64,000 nt of DNA from Crossaster papposus. Its lineage: Eukaryota > Echinodermata > Asteroidea > Velatida > Solasteridae. A model generated the notes under the pieces. It did no database searches, was not told the origin of the DNA, and saw only the letters and a program-made list of their open reading frames with translations. Made by a program: the position numbers and the translations under genes. The stretch spans positions 2,728,001 through 2,792,000 of the forward strand of contig JBAIAA010000262.1 in NCBI GenBank assembly GCA_037893245.1, in the 5' to 3' direction. Of the stretch, positions 44,725-59,402 are shown in pieces. The stretch's first letter is position 1; each line of letters opens with the position of its first letter.

Positions 44725-47700
44725 TTAAATATGTAAAGGGAAAGAAGTGTGCATAAGAAATAAACACCTGATGTCGGAACAAGCCCTCGAGTTATATATA
44801 TGTAACGGGAAAGAAGTGTGCATAAGAAATAAACACCTGATGTCGGAACAAGCCCTCGAGTTATATATATGTAACGGGAAAGAAGTGTGCATAAGAAATA
44901 AACACCTGATGTCGGAACAGGCCCTCGAGTTATATATATGTAAAGGGAAAGAAGTGTGCATAAGAAATAAACACCTGATGTCGGAACAAGCCCGCGAGTT
45001 AAATATGTAAAGGGAAAGAAGTGTGCATAAGAAATAAACACCTGATGTCGGAACAGGCCCTCGAGTTATATATATGTAAAGGGAAAGAAGTGTGCATAAG
45101 AAATAAACACCTGATGTCGAAACATGCCCTCGAGTTATATATATGTAAAGGGAAAGAAGTGTGCATAAGAAATAAACACCTGATCTCGGAACAAGCCCTC
45201 GAGTTAAATATGTAACGGCAAAGAAGTGTGCATAAGAAATAAACACCTGATGTCGGAACAAGCCCTCGAATTACATATGTAGAGGGAAAGAAGTGTGCAT
45301 AAGAAATAAACACCTGATGTCGGAACAAGCCCTCGGGTTAAATATGTAAAGGGAAAGAAGTGTGCATAAGAAATAAACACCTGATGTCGGAACAAGCCCT
45401 CGAGTTAAATATGTAAAGGGAAAGAAGTGTGCATAAGAAATAAACACCTGATGTCGGAACAAGCCCTCGAATTACATATGTAGAGGGAAAGAAGTGTGCA
45501 TAAGAAATAAACACCTGATGTCGGAACAAGCCCTCGAGTTAAATATGTAAAGGGAAAGAAGAGTGCATAAGAAATAAACACCTGATGTCGGAACAAGCCC
45601 TCGAGTTAAATATGTAAAGGGAAAGAAGTGTGCATCAAAAATAAACACCTGATGTCGGAACAAGCCCTCGAGTTAAATATGTAAAGGGAAAGAAGTGTGC
45701 ATAAGAAATAAACACCTGATGTCGGAACAAGCCCTCGAGTTAAATATGTAAAGGGAAAGAAGTGTGCATAAGAAATAAAAACCTGGTGTCGGAACAAGCC
45801 CTCGAGTTAAATATGTAAAGGGAAAGAAGTGTGCATAAGAAATAAACACCTGATGTCGGAACAAGCCCTCGAGTTAAATATGTAAAGGGAAAGAAGTGTG
45901 CATAACAAATAAACACCTGATGTCGGAACAAGCCCTCGAGTTAAATATGTAAAGGGAAAGAAGTGTGCATAAGAAATAAACACCTGATTTCGGAACAAGC
46001 CCTCGAGTTAAATATGTAAAGGGAAAGAAGTGTGCATCAGAAATAAACACCTGATGTCGGAACAAGCCCTCGAGTTAAATATGTAAAGGGAAAGAAGTGT
46101 TCATAAGAAATAAACACCTGATGTCGGAACAGGCCCTCGAGTTATATATATGTAAAGGGAAAGAAGTGTGCATAAGAAATAAACACCTGATCTCGGAACA
46201 AGCCCTCGAGTTAAATATGTAACGGGAAAGAAGTGTGCATACGAAATAAACACCTGATGTCGGAACAAGCCCTCGAATTACATATGTAGATGGAAAGAAG
46301 TGTGCATCAGAAATAAACACCTGATGTCGGAACAAGCCTTCGAGTTAAATATGTAAAGGGAAAGAAGAGTGCATAAGAAATAAACACCTGATGTCGGAAC
46401 AAGCCCTCGAGTTAAATATGTAAAGGGAAAGAAGTGTGCATCAGAAATAAACACCTGATGTCGGAACAAGCCCTCGAGTTAAATATGTAAAGGGAAAGAA
46501 GTGTGCATAAGAAATAAACACCTGATGTCGGAACAAGCCCTCGAGTTAAATATGTAAAGGGAAAGAAGTGTGCATAAGAAATAAACACCTGGTGTCGGAA
46601 CAAGCCCTCGAGTTAAATATGTAAAGGGAAAGAAGTGTGCATAAGAAATAAACACCTGATGTCGGAACAAGCCCTCGAGTTAAATATGTAAAGGGAAAGA
46701 AGTGTGCATAACAAATAAACACCTGATGTCGGAACAAGCCCTCGAGTTAAATATGTAAAGGGAAAGAAGTGTGCATAAGAAATAAACACCTGATTTCGGA
46801 ACAAGCCCTCGAGTTAAATATGTAAAGGGAAAGAAGTGTGCATCAGAAATAAACACCTGATGTCGGAACAAGCCCTCGAATTAAATATGTAAAGGGAAAG
46901 AAGTGTGCATAAGAAATAAACACCTGATGTCGGAACAAGCCCTCGAGTTATATATATGTAAAGGGAAAGAAGTGTGCATAAGAAATAAACACCTGATGTC
47001 GGAAAAGGCCCTCGAGTTATATATATGTAAAGGGAAAGAAGTGTGCATAAGAAATAAACACCTGATGTCGGAACAAGCCCTCGAGTTAAATATGTAAAGG
47101 GACAGAAGTATGCATGAGAAATAAACACCTGATGTCGAAACAAGCCCTCGAGTTAAATATGTAAAGGGAAAGAAGTGTGCATAACAAATAAATACCTGAT
47201 GTCGAAACAAGCCCTCGAGTTAAATATGTAAAGGGAAAGAAGTGTGCATAAGAAATAAACACCTGATGTCGGAACAAGCCCTCGAGTTAAATATGTAAAG
47301 GGAAAGAAGTGTGCATAAGAAATAAACACCTGATGTCGGAACAAGCCCTCGAGTTAAATATGTAAAGGGAAAGAAGTGTGCATAAGAAATAAACACCTGG
47401 TGTCGGAACAAGCCCTCGAGTTAAATATGTAAAGGGAAAGAAGTGTGCATAAGAAATAAACACCTGATGTCGGAACAAGCCCTCGAGTTAAATATGTAAA
47501 GGGAAAGAAGTGTGCATAACAAATAAACACCTGATGTCGGAACAAGCCCTCGAGTTAAATATGTAAAGGGAAAGAAGTGTGCATAAGAAATAAACACCTG
47601 ATTTCGGAACAAGCCCTCGAGTTAAATATGTAAAGGGAAAGAAGTGTGCATCAGAAATAAACACCTGATGTCGGAACAAGCCCTCGAGTTAAATATGTAA

Positions 47701-50700
47701 AGGGAAAGAAGTGTGCATAAGAAATAAACACATGATGTCGGAACAAGCCCTCGAGTTATATATATGTAACGGGAAAGAAGTGTGCATAAGAAATAAACAC
47801 CTGATGTCGTAACAGGCCCTCGAGTTATATATATGTAAAGGGAAAGAAGTGTGCATAAGAAATAAACACCTGATGTCGGAACAAGCCCGCGAGTTAAATA
47901 TGTAAAGGGAAAGAAGTGTGCATAAGAAATAAACACCTGATGTCGGAACAGGCCCTCGAGTTATATATATGTAAAGGGAAAGAAGTGTGCATAAGAAATA
48001 AACACCTGATGTCGAAACATGCCCTCGAGTTATATATATGTAAAGGGAAAGAAGTGTGCATAAGAAATAAACACCTGATCTCGGAACAAGCCCTCGAGTT
48101 AAATATGTAACGGCAAAGAAGTGTGCATAAGAAATAAACACCTGATGTCGGAACAAGCCCTCGAATTACATATGTAGAGGGAAAGAAGTGTGCATAAGAA
48201 ATAAACACCTGATGTCGGAACAAGCCCTCGGGTTAAATATGTAAAGGGAAAGAAGTGTGCATAAGAAATAAACACCTGATGTCGGAACAAGCCCTCGAGT
48301 TAAATATGTAAAGGGAAAGAAGTGTGCATAAGAAATAAACACCTGATGTCGGAACAAGCCCTCGAATTACATATGTAGAGGGAAAGAAGTGTGCATAAGA
48401 AATAAACACCTGATGTCGGAACAAGCCCTCGAGTTAAATATGTAAAGGGAAAGAAGAGTGCATAAGAAATAAACACCTGATGTCGGAACAAGCCCTCGAG
48501 TTAAATATGTAAAGGGAAAGAAGTGTGCATCAGAAATAAACACCTGATGTCGGAACAAGCCCTCGAGTTAAATATGTAAAGGGAAAGAAGTGTGCATAAG
48601 AAATAAACACATGATGTCGGAACAAGCCCTCGAGTTATATATATGTAACGGGAAAGAAGTGTGCATAAGAAATAAACACCTGATGTCGTAACAGGCCCTC
48701 GAGTTATATATATGTAAAGGGAAAGAAGTGTGCATAAGAAATAAACACCTGATGTCGGAACAAGCCCGCGAGTTAAATATGTAAAGGGAAAGAAGTGTGC
48801 ATAAGAAATAAACACCTGATGTCGGAACAGGCCCTCGAGTTATATATATGTAAAGGGAAAGAAGTGTGCATAAGAAATAAACACCTGATGTCGAAACATG
48901 CCCTCGAGTTATATATATGTAAAGGGAAAGAAGTGTGCATAAGAAATAAACACCTGATCTCGGAACAAGCCCTCGAGTTAAATATGTAACGGCAAAGAAG
49001 TGTGCATAAGAAATAAACACCTGATGTCGGAACAAGCCCTCGAATTACATATGTAGAGGGAAAGAAGTGTGCATAAGAAATAAACACCTGATGTCGGAAC
49101 AAGCCCTCGGGTTAAATATGTAAAGGGAAAGAAGTGTGCATAAGAAATAAACACCTGATGTCGGAACAAGCCCTCGAGTTAAATATGTAAAGGGAAAGAA
49201 GTGTGCATAAGAAATAAACACCTGATGTCGGAACAAGCCCTCGAATTACATATGTAGAGGGAAAGAAGTGTGCATAAGAAATAAACACCTGATGTCGGAA
49301 CAAGCCCTCGAGTTAAATATGTAAAGGGAAAGAAGAGTGCATAAGAAATAAACACCTGATGTCGGAACAAGCCCTCGAGTTAAATATGTAAAGGGAAAGA
49401 AGTGTGCATCAGAAATAAACACCTGATGTCGGAACAAGCCCTCGAGTTAAATATGTAAAGGGAAAGAAGTGTGCATAAGAAATAAACACCTGATGTCGGA
49501 ACAAGCCCTCGAGTTAAATATGTAAAGGGAAAGAAGTGTGCATAAGAAATAAACACCTGGTGTCGGAACAAGCCCTCGAGTTAAATATGTAAAGGGAAAG
49601 AAGTGTGCATAAGAAATAAACACCTGATGTCGGAACAAGCCCTCGAGTTAAATATGTAAAGGGAAAGAAGAGTGCATAAGAAATAAACACCTGATGTCGG
49701 AACAAGCCCTCGAGTTAAATATGTAAAGGGAAAGAAGTGTGCATCAGAAATAAACACCTGATGTCGGAACAAGCCCTCGAGTTAAATATGTAAAGGGAAA
49801 GAAGTGTGCATAAGAAATAAACACCTGATGTCGGAACAAGCCCTCGAGTTAAATATGTAAAGGGAAAGAAGTGTGCATAAGAAATAAACACCTGGTGTCG
49901 GAACAAGCCCTCGAGTTAAATATGTAAAGGGAAAGAAGTGTGCATAACAAATAAACACCTGATGTCGGAACAAGCCCTCGAGTTAAATATGTAAAGGGAA
50001 AGAAGTGTGCATAAGAAATAAACACCTGATTTCGGAACAAGCCCTCGAGTTAAATATGTAAAGGGAAAGAAGTGTGCATCAGAAATAAACACCTGATGTC
50101 GGAACAAGCCCTCGAGTTAAATATGTAAAGGGAAAGAAGTGTTCATAAGAAATAAACACCTGATGTCGGAACAGGCCCTCGAGTTATATATATGTAAAGG
50201 GAAAGAAGTGTGCATAAGAAATAAACACCTGATCTCGGAACAAGCCCTCGAGTTAAATATGTAACGGGAAAGAAGTGTGCATACGAAATAAACACCTGAT
50301 GTCGGAACAAGCCCTCGAATTACATATGTAGATGGAAAGAAGTGTGCATCAGAAATAAACACCTGATGTCGGAACAAGCCTTCGAGTTAAATATGTAAAG
50401 GGAAAGAAGAGAGCATAAGAAATAAACACCTGATGTCGGAACAAGCCCTCGAGTTAAATATGTAAAGGGAAAGAAGTGTGCATCAGAAATAAACACCTGA
50501 TGTCGGAACAAGCCCTCGAGTTAAATATGTAAAGGGAAAGAAGTGTGCATAAGAAATAAACACCTGATGTCGGAACAAGCCCTCGAGTTAAATATGTAAA
50601 GGGAAAGAAGTGTGCATAAGAAATAAACACCTGGTGTCGGAACAAGCCCTCGAGTTAAATATGTAAAGGGAAAGAAGTGTGCATAAGAAATAAACACCTG

Positions 50701-52063
50701 ATGTCGGAACAAGCCCTCGAGTTAAATATGTAAAGGGAAAGAAGTGTGCATAACAAATAAACACCTGATGTCGGAACAAGCCCTCGAGTTAAATATGTAA
50801 AGGGAAAGAAGTGTGCATAAGAAATAAACACCTGATTTCGGAACAAGCCCTCGAGTTAAATATGTAACGGCAAAGAAGTGTGCATAAGAAATAAACACCT
50901 GATGTCGGAACAAGCCCTCGAATTACATATGTAGAGGGAAAGAAGTGTGCATAAGAAATAAACACCTGATGTCGGAACAAACCCTCGGGTTAAATATGTA
51001 AAGGGAAAGAAGTGTGCATAAGAAATAAACACCTGATGTCGGAACAAGCCCTCGAGTTAAATATGTAAAGGGAAAGAAGTGTGCATAAGAAATAAACACC
51101 TGATGTCGGAACAAGCCCTCGAATTACATATGTAGAGGGAAAGAAGTGTGCATAAGAAATAAACACCTGATGTCGGAACAAGCCCTCGAGTTAAATATGT
51201 AAAGGGAAAGAAGAGTGCATAAGAAATAAACACCTGATGTCGGAACAAGCCCTCGAGTTAAATATGTAAAGGGAAAGAAGTGTGCATCAAAAATAAACAC
51301 CTGATGTCGGAACAAGCCCTCGAGTTAAATATGTAAAGGGAAAGAAGTGTGCATAAGAAATAAACACCTGATGTCGGAACAAGCCCTCGAGTTAAATATG
51401 TAAAGGGAAAGAAGTGTGCATAAGAAATAAAAACCTGGTGTCGGAACAAGCCCTCGAGTTAAATATGTAAAGGGAAAGAAGTGTGCATAAGAAATAAACA
51501 CCTGATGTCGGAACAAGCCCTCGAGTTAAATATGTAAAGGGAAAGAAGTGTGCATAACAAATAAACACCTGATGTCGGAACAAGCCCTCGAGTTAAATAT
51601 GTAAAGGGAAAGAAGTGTGCATCAGAAATAAACACCTGATTTCGGAACAAGCCCTCGAGTTAAATATGTAAAGGGAAAGAAGTGTGCATCAGAAATAAAC
51701 ACCTGATGTCGGAACAAGCCCTCGAGTTAAATATGTAAAGGGAAAGAATTGTTCATAAGAAATAAACACCTGATGTCGGAACAGGCCCTCGAGTTATATA
51801 TATGTAAAGGGAAAGAAGTGTGCATAAGAAATAAACACCTGATCTCGGAACAAGCCCTCGAGTTAAATATGTAACGGGAAAGAAGTGTGCATACGAAATA
51901 AACACCTGATGTCGGAACAAGCCCTCGAATTACATATGTAGATGGAAAGAAGTGTGCATCAGAAATAAACACCTGATGTCGGAACAAGCCTTCGAGTTAA
52001 ATATGTAAAGGGAAAGAAGAGTGCATAAGAAATAAACACCTGATGTCGGAACAAGCCCTCGAG
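44725..52063 (+). repeat. 7339-bp HOR, copy 1
   Basis: About 109 monomers whose variant order is reproduced 7339 bp downstream with almost no visible difference. Markers at 45.2 kb (TAACGGCAAAG), 45.33 kb (CTCGGGTTAA), 46.25 kb (GCATACGAAAT) and 50.41 kb (AAGAGAGCAT) all have partners. The inner 879-bp duplication (47622-49379) is included. Confidence 0.85.
47622..49379 (+). repeat. Inner tandem 879-bp duplication (HOR copy 1)
   Basis: 47622-48500 and 48501-49379 carry the same order, including GTCGTAACAGG, GAACAAGCCCGCGAG, GAAACATGCCC, TAACGGCAAAG and CTCGGGTTAA (879 = 13 x 67 + 8, four 69-bp monomers). Confidence 0.83.
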
Positions 52064-55000
52064 TTAAATATGTAAAGGGAAAGAAGTGTGCATCAGAAAT
52101 AAACACCTGATGTCGGAACAAGCCCTCGAGTTAAATATATGTAACGGGAAAGAAGTGTGCATAAGAAATAAACACCTGATGTCGGAACAAGCCCTCGAGT
52201 TATATATATGTAACGGGAAAGAAGTGTGCATAAGAAATAAACACCTGATGTCGGAACAGGCCCTCGAGTTATATATATGTAAAGGGAAAGAAGTGTGCAT
52301 AAGAAATAAACACCTGATGTCGGAACAAGCCCGCGAGTTAAATATGTAAAGGGAAAGAAGTGTGCATAAGAAATAAACACCTGATGTCGGAACAGGCCCT
52401 CGAGTTATATATATGTAAAGGGAAAGAAGTGTGCATAAGAAATAAACACCTGATGTCGAAACATGCCCTCGAGTTATATATATGTAAAGGGAAAGAAGTG
52501 TGCATAAGAAATAAACACCTGATCTCGGAACAAGCCCTCGAGTTAAATATGTAACGGCAAAGAAGTGTGCATAAGAAATAAACACCTGATGTCGGAACAA
52601 GCCCTCGAATTACATATGTAGAGGGAAAGAAGTGTGCATAAGAAATAAACACCTGATGTCGGAACAAGCCCTCGGGTTAAATATGTAAAGGGAAAGAAGT
52701 GTGCATAAGAAATAAACACCTGATGTCGGAACAAGCCCTCGAGTTAAATATGTAAAGGGAAAGAAGTGTGCATAAGAAATAAACACCTGATGTCGGAACA
52801 AGCCCTCGAATTACATATGTAGAGGGAAAGAAGTGTGCATAAGAAATAAACACCTGATGTCGGAACAAGCCCTCGAGTTAAATATGTAAAGGGAAAGAAG
52901 AGTGCATAAGAAATAAACACCTGATGTCGGAACAAGCCCTCGAGTTAAATATGTAAAGGGAAAGAAGTGTGCATCAAAAATAAACACCTGATGTCGGAAC
53001 AAGCCCTCGAGTTAAATATGTAAAGGGAAAGAAGTGTGCATAAGAAATAAACACCTGATGTCGGAACAAGCCCTCGAGTTAAATATGTAAAGGGAAAGAA
53101 GTGTGCATAAGAAATAAAAACCTGGTGTCGGAACAAGCCCTCGAGTTAAATATGTAAAGGGAAAGAAGTGTGCATAAGAAATAAACACCTGATGTCGGAA
53201 CAAGCCCTCGAGTTAAATATGTAAAGGGAAAGAAGTGTGCATAACAAATAAACACCTGATGTCGGAACAAGCCCTCGAGTTAAATATGTAAAGGGAAAGA
53301 AGTGTGCATAAGAAATAAACACCTGATTTCGGAACAAGCCCTCGAGTTAAATATGTAAAGGGAAAGAAGTGTGCATCAGAAATAAACACCTGATGTCGGA
53401 ACAAGCCCTCGAGTTAAATATGTAAAGGGAAAGAAGTGTTCATAAGAAATAAACACCTGATGTCGGAACAGGCCCTCGAGTTATATATATGTAAAGGGAA
53501 AGAAGTGTGCATAAGAAATAAACACCTGATCTCGGAACAAGCCCTCGAGTTAAATATGTAACGGGAAAGAAGTGTGCATACGAAATAAACACCTGATGTC
53601 GGAACAAGCCCTCGAATTACATATGTAGATGGAAAGAAGTGTGCATCAGAAATAAACACCTGATGTCGGAACAAGCCTTCGAGTTAAATATGTAAAGGGA
53701 AAGAAGAGTGCATAAGAAATAAACACCTGATGTCGGAACAAGCCCTCGAGTTAAATATGTAAAGGGAAAGAAGTGTGCATCAGAAATAAACACCTGATGT
53801 CGGAACAAGCCCTCGAGTTAAATATGTAAAGGGAAAGAAGTGTGCATAAGAAATAAACACCTGATGTCGGAACAAGCCCTCGAGTTAAATATGTAAAGGG
53901 AAAGAAGTGTGCATAAGAAATAAACACCTGGTGTCGGAACAAGCCCTCGAGTTAAATATGTAAAGGGAAAGAAGTGTGCATAAGAAATAAACACCTGATG
54001 TCGGAACAAGCCCTCGAGTTAAATATGTAAAGGGAAAGAAGTGTGCATAACAAATAAACACCTGATGTCGGAACAAGCCCTCGAGTTAAATATGTAAAGG
54101 GAAAGAAGTGTGCATAAGAAATAAACACCTGATTTCGGAACAAGCCCTCGAGTTAAATATGTAAAGGGAAAGAAGTGTGCATCAGAAATAAACACCTGAT
54201 GTCGGAACAAGCCCTCGAATTAAATATGTAAAGGGAAAGAAGTGTGCATAAGAAATAAACACCTGATGTCGGAACAAGCCCTCGAGTTATATATATGTAA
54301 AGGGAAAGAAGTGTGCATAAGAAATAAACACCTGATGTCGGAAAAGGCCCTCGAGTTATATATATGTAAAGGGAAAGAAGTGTGCATAAGAAATAAACAC
54401 CTGATGTCGGAACAAGCCCTCGAGTTAAATATGTAAAGGGACAGAAGTATGCATGAGAAATAAACACCTGATGTCGAAACAAGCCCTCGAGTTAAATATG
54501 TAAAGGGAAAGAAGTGTGCATAACAAATAAATACCTGATGTCGAAACAAGCCCTCGAGTTAAATATGTAAAGGGAAAGAAGTGTGCATAAGAAATAAACA
54601 CCTGATGTCGGAACAAGCCCTCGAGTTAAATATGTAAAGGGAAAGAAGTGTGCATAAGAAATAAACACCTGATGTCGGAACAAGCCCTCGAGTTAAATAT
54701 GTAAAGGGAAAGAAGTGTGCATAAGAAATAAACACCTGGTGTCGGAACAAGCCCTCGAGTTAAATATGTAAAGGGAAAGAAGTGTGCATAAGAAATAAAC
54801 ACCTGATGTCGGAACAAGCCCTCGAGTTAAATATGTAAAGGGAAAGAAGTGTGCATAACAAATAAACACCTGATGTCGGAACAAGCCCTCGAGTTAAATA
54901 TGTAAAGGGAAAGAAGTGTGCATAAGAAATAAACACCTGATTTCGGAACAAGCCCTCGAGTTAAATATGTAAAGGGAAAGAAGTGTGCATCAGAAATAAA

Positions 55001-58000
55001 CACCTGATGTCGGAACAAGCCCTCGAGTTAAATATGTAAAGGGAAAGAAGTGTGCATAAGAAATAAACACATGATGTCGGAACAAGCCCTCGAGTTATAT
55101 ATATGTAACGGGAAAGAAGTGTGCATAAGAAATAAACACCTGATGTCGTAACAGGCCCTCGAGTTATATATATGTAAAGGGAAAGAAGTGTGCATAAGAA
55201 ATAAACACCTGATGTCGGAACAAGCCCGCGAGTTAAATATGTAAAGGGAAAGAAGTGTGCATAAGAAATAAACACCTGATGTCGGAACAGGCCCTCGAGT
55301 TATATATATGTAAAGGGAAAGAAGTGTGCATAAGAAATAAACACCTGATGTCGAAACATGCCCTCGAGTTATATATATGTAAAGGGAAAGAAGTGTGCAT
55401 AAGAAATAAACACCTGATCTCGGAACAAGCCCTCGAGTTAAATATGTAACGGCAAAGAAGTGTGCATAAGAAATAAACACCTGATGTCGGAACAAGCCCT
55501 CGAATTACATATGTAGAGGGAAAGAAGTGTGCATAAGAAATAAACACCTGATGTCGGAACAAGCCCTCGGGTTAAATATGTAAAGGGAAAGAAGTGTGCA
55601 TAAGAAATAAACACCTGATGTCGGAACAAGCCCTCGAGTTAAATATGTAAAGGGAAAGAAGTGTGCATAAGAAATAAACACCTGATGTCGGAACAAGCCC
55701 TCGAATTACATATGTAGAGGGAAAGAAGTGTGCATAAGAAATAAACACCTGATGTCGGAACAAGCCCTCGAGTTAAATATGTAAAGGGAAAGAAGAGTGC
55801 ATAAGAAATAAACACCTGATGTCGGAACAAGCCCTCGAGTTAAATATGTAAAGGGAAAGAAGTGTGCATCAGAAATAAACACCTGATGTCGGAACAAGCC
55901 CTCGAGTTAAATATGTAAAGGGAAAGAAGTGTGCATAAGAAATAAACACATGATGTCGGAACAAGCCCTCGAGTTATATATATGTAACGGGAAAGAAGTG
56001 TGCATAAGAAATAAACACCTGATGTCGTAACAGGCCCTCGAGTTATATATATGTAAAGGGAAAGAAGTGTGCATAAGAAATAAACACCTGATGTCGGAAC
56101 AAGCCCGCGAGTTAAATATGTAAAGGGAAAGAAGTGTGCATAAGAAATAAACACCTGATGTCGGAACAGGCCCTCGAGTTATATATATGTAAAGGGAAAG
56201 AAGTGTGCATAAGAAATAAACACCTGATGTCGAAACATGCCCTCGAGTTATATATATGTAAAGGGAAAGAAGTGTGCATAAGAAATAAACACCTGATCTC
56301 GGAACAAGCCCTCGAGTTAAATATGTAACGGCAAAGAAGTGTGCATAAGAAATAAACACCTGATGTCGGAACAAGCCCTCGAATTACATATGTAGAGGGA
56401 AAGAAGTGTGCATAAGAAATAAACACCTGATGTCGGAACAAGCCCTCGGGTTAAATATGTAAAGGGAAAGAAGTGTGCATAAGAAATAAACACCTGATGT
56501 CGGAACAAGCCCTCGAGTTAAATATGTAAAGGGAAAGAAGTGTGCATAAGAAATAAACACCTGATGTCGGAACAAGCCCTCGAATTACATATGTAGAGGG
56601 AAAGAAGTGTGCATAAGAAATAAACACCTGATGTCGGAACAAGCCCTCGAGTTAAATATGTAAAGGGAAAGAAGAGTGCATAAGAAATAAACACCTGATG
56701 TCGGAACAAGCCCTCGAGTTAAATATGTAAAGGGAAAGAAGTGTGCATCAGAAATAAACACCTGATGTCGGAACAAGCCCTCGAGTTAAATATGTAAAGG
56801 GAAAGAAGTGTGCATAAGAAATAAACACCTGATGTCGGAACAAGCCCTCGAGTTAAATATGTAAAGGGAAAGAAGTGTGCATAAGAAATAAACACCTGGT
56901 GTCGGAACAAGCCCTCGAGTTAAATATGTAAAGGGAAAGAAGTGTGCATAAGAAATAAACACCTGATGTCGGAACAAGCCCTCGAGTTAAATATGTAAAG
57001 GGAAAGAAGAGTGCATAAGAAATAAACACCTGATGTCGGAACAAGCCCTCGAGTTAAATATGTAAAGGGAAAGAAGTGTGCATCAGAAATAAACACCTGA
57101 TGTCGGAACAAGCCCTCGAGTTAAATATGTAAAGGGAAAGAAGTGTGCATAAGAAATAAACACCTGATGTCGGAACAAGCCCTCGAGTTAAATATGTAAA
57201 GGGAAAGAAGTGTGCATAAGAAATAAACACCTGGTGTCGGAACAAGCCCTCGAGTTAAATATGTAAAGGGAAAGAAGTGTGCATAACAAATAAACACCTG
57301 ATGTCGGAACAAGCCCTCGAGTTAAATATGTAAAGGGAAAGAAGTGTGCATAAGAAATAAACACCTGATTTCGGAACAAGCCCTCGAGTTAAATATGTAA
57401 AGGGAAAGAAGTGTGCATCAGAAATAAACACCTGATGTCGGAACAAGCCCTCGAGTTAAATATGTAAAGGGAAAGAAGTGTTCATAAGAAATAAACACCT
57501 GATGTCGGAACAGGCCCTCGAGTTATATATATGTAAAGGGAAAGAAGTGTGCATAAGAAATAAACACCTGATCTCGGAACAAGCCCTCGAGTTAAATATG
57601 TAACGGGAAAGAAGTGTGCATACGAAATAAACACCTGATGTCGGAACAAGCCCTCGAATTACATATGTAGATGGAAAGAAGTGTGCATCAGAAATAAACA
57701 CCTGATGTCGGAACAAGCCTTCGAGTTAAATATGTAAAGGGAAAGAAGAGAGCATAAGAAATAAACACCTGATGTCGGAACAAGCCCTCGAGTTAAATAT
57801 GTAAAGGGAAAGAAGTGTGCATCAGAAATAAACACCTGATGTCGGAACAAGCCCTCGAGTTAAATATGTAAAGGGAAAGAAGTGTGCATAAGAAATAAAC
57901 ACCTGATGTCGGAACAAGCCCTCGAGTTAAATATGTAAAGGGAAAGAAGTGTGCATAAGAAATAAACACCTGGTGTCGGAACAAGCCCTCGAGTTAAATA

Positions 58001-59402
58001 TGTAAAGGGAAAGAAGTGTGCATAAGAAATAAACACCTGATGTCGGAACAAGCCCTCGAGTTAAATATGTAAAGGGAAAGAAGTGTGCATAACAAATAAA
58101 CACCTGATGTCGGAACAAGCCCTCGAGTTAAATATGTAAAGGGAAAGAAGTGTGCATAAGAAATAAACACCTGATTTCGGAACAAGCCCTCGAGTTAAAT
58201 ATGTAACGGCAAAGAAGTGTGCATAAGAAATAAACACCTGATGTCGGAACAAGCCCTCGAATTACATATGTAGAGGGAAAGAAGTGTGCATAAGAAATAA
58301 ACACCTGATGTCGGAACAAACCCTCGGGTTAAATATGTAAAGGGAAAGAAGTGTGCATAAGAAATAAACACCTGATGTCGGAACAAGCCCTCGAGTTAAA
58401 TATGTAAAGGGAAAGAAGTGTGCATAAGAAATAAACACCTGATGTCGGAACAAGCCCTCGAATTACATATGTAGAGGGAAAGAAGTGTGCATAAGAAATA
58501 AACACCTGATGTCGGAACAAGCCCTCGAGTTAAATATGTAAAGGGAAAGAAGAGTGCATAAGAAATAAACACCTGATGTCGGAACAAGCCCTCGAGTTAA
58601 ATATGTAAAGGGAAAGAAGTGTGCATCAAAAATAAACACCTGATGTCGGAACAAGCCCTCGAGTTAAATATGTAAAGGGAAAGAAGTGTGCATAAGAAAT
58701 AAACACCTGATGTCGGAACAAGCCCTCGAGTTAAATATGTAAAGGGAAAGAAGTGTGCATAAGAAATAAAAACCTGGTGTCGGAACAAGCCCTCGAGTTA
58801 AATATGTAAAGGGAAAGAAGTGTGCATAAGAAATAAACACCTGATGTCGGAACAAGCCCTCGAGTTAAATATGTAAAGGGAAAGAAGTGTGCATAACAAA
58901 TAAACACCTGATGTCGGAACAAGCCCTCGAGTTAAATATGTAAAGGGAAAGAAGTGTGCATCAGAAATAAACACCTGATTTCGGAACAAGCCCTCGAGTT
59001 AAATATGTAAAGGGAAAGAAGTGTGCATCAGAAATAAACACCTGATGTCGGAACAAGCCCTCGAGTTAAATATGTAAAGGGAAAGAATTGTTCATAAGAA
59101 ATAAACACCTGATGTCGGAACAGGCCCTCGAGTTATATATATGTAAAGGGAAAGAAGTGTGCATAAGAAATAAACACCTGATCTCGGAACAAGCCCTCGA
59201 GTTAAATATGTAACGGGAAAGAAGTGTGCATACGAAATAAACACCTGATGTCGGAACAAGCCCTCGAATTACATATGTAGATGGAAAGAAGTGTGCATCA
59301 GAAATAAACACCTGATGTCGGAACAAGCCTTCGAGTTAAATATGTAAAGGGAAAGAAGAGTGCATAAGAAATAAACACCTGATGTCGGAACAAGCCCTCG
59401 AG
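52064..59402 (+). repeat. 7339-bp HOR, copy 2
   Basis: Tandem copy of 44725-52063. The first monomers differ (GCATCAG and GTTAAATATATGTAACGGG near 52091-52146, against GCATAAG and GTTATATATATGTAACGGG near 44752-44807), which places the joint close to 52.1 kb. Resemblance ends at about 59402. Confidence 0.85.
54961..56718 (+). repeat. Inner tandem 879-bp duplication (HOR copy 2)
   Basis: 54961-55839 and 55840-56718 repeat the pair seen at 47622-49379. Its presence in both 7339-bp copies shows that it formed first. Confidence 0.83.

Noticed and set aside
44725..45261. Longest satellite open frames (155-178 residues) as a possible repeat protein
   Set aside because: They occur only where several 69-bp monomers are adjacent, which keeps the frame open. 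They are overlapped by other frames of similar length.
44725..59402. 7339-bp HOR as a former retrotransposon footprint, because its length is near 7425 bp
   Set aside because: The HOR consists only of satellite monomers and contains no LTR or internal retrotransposon sequence. The similarity in length is a coincidence.
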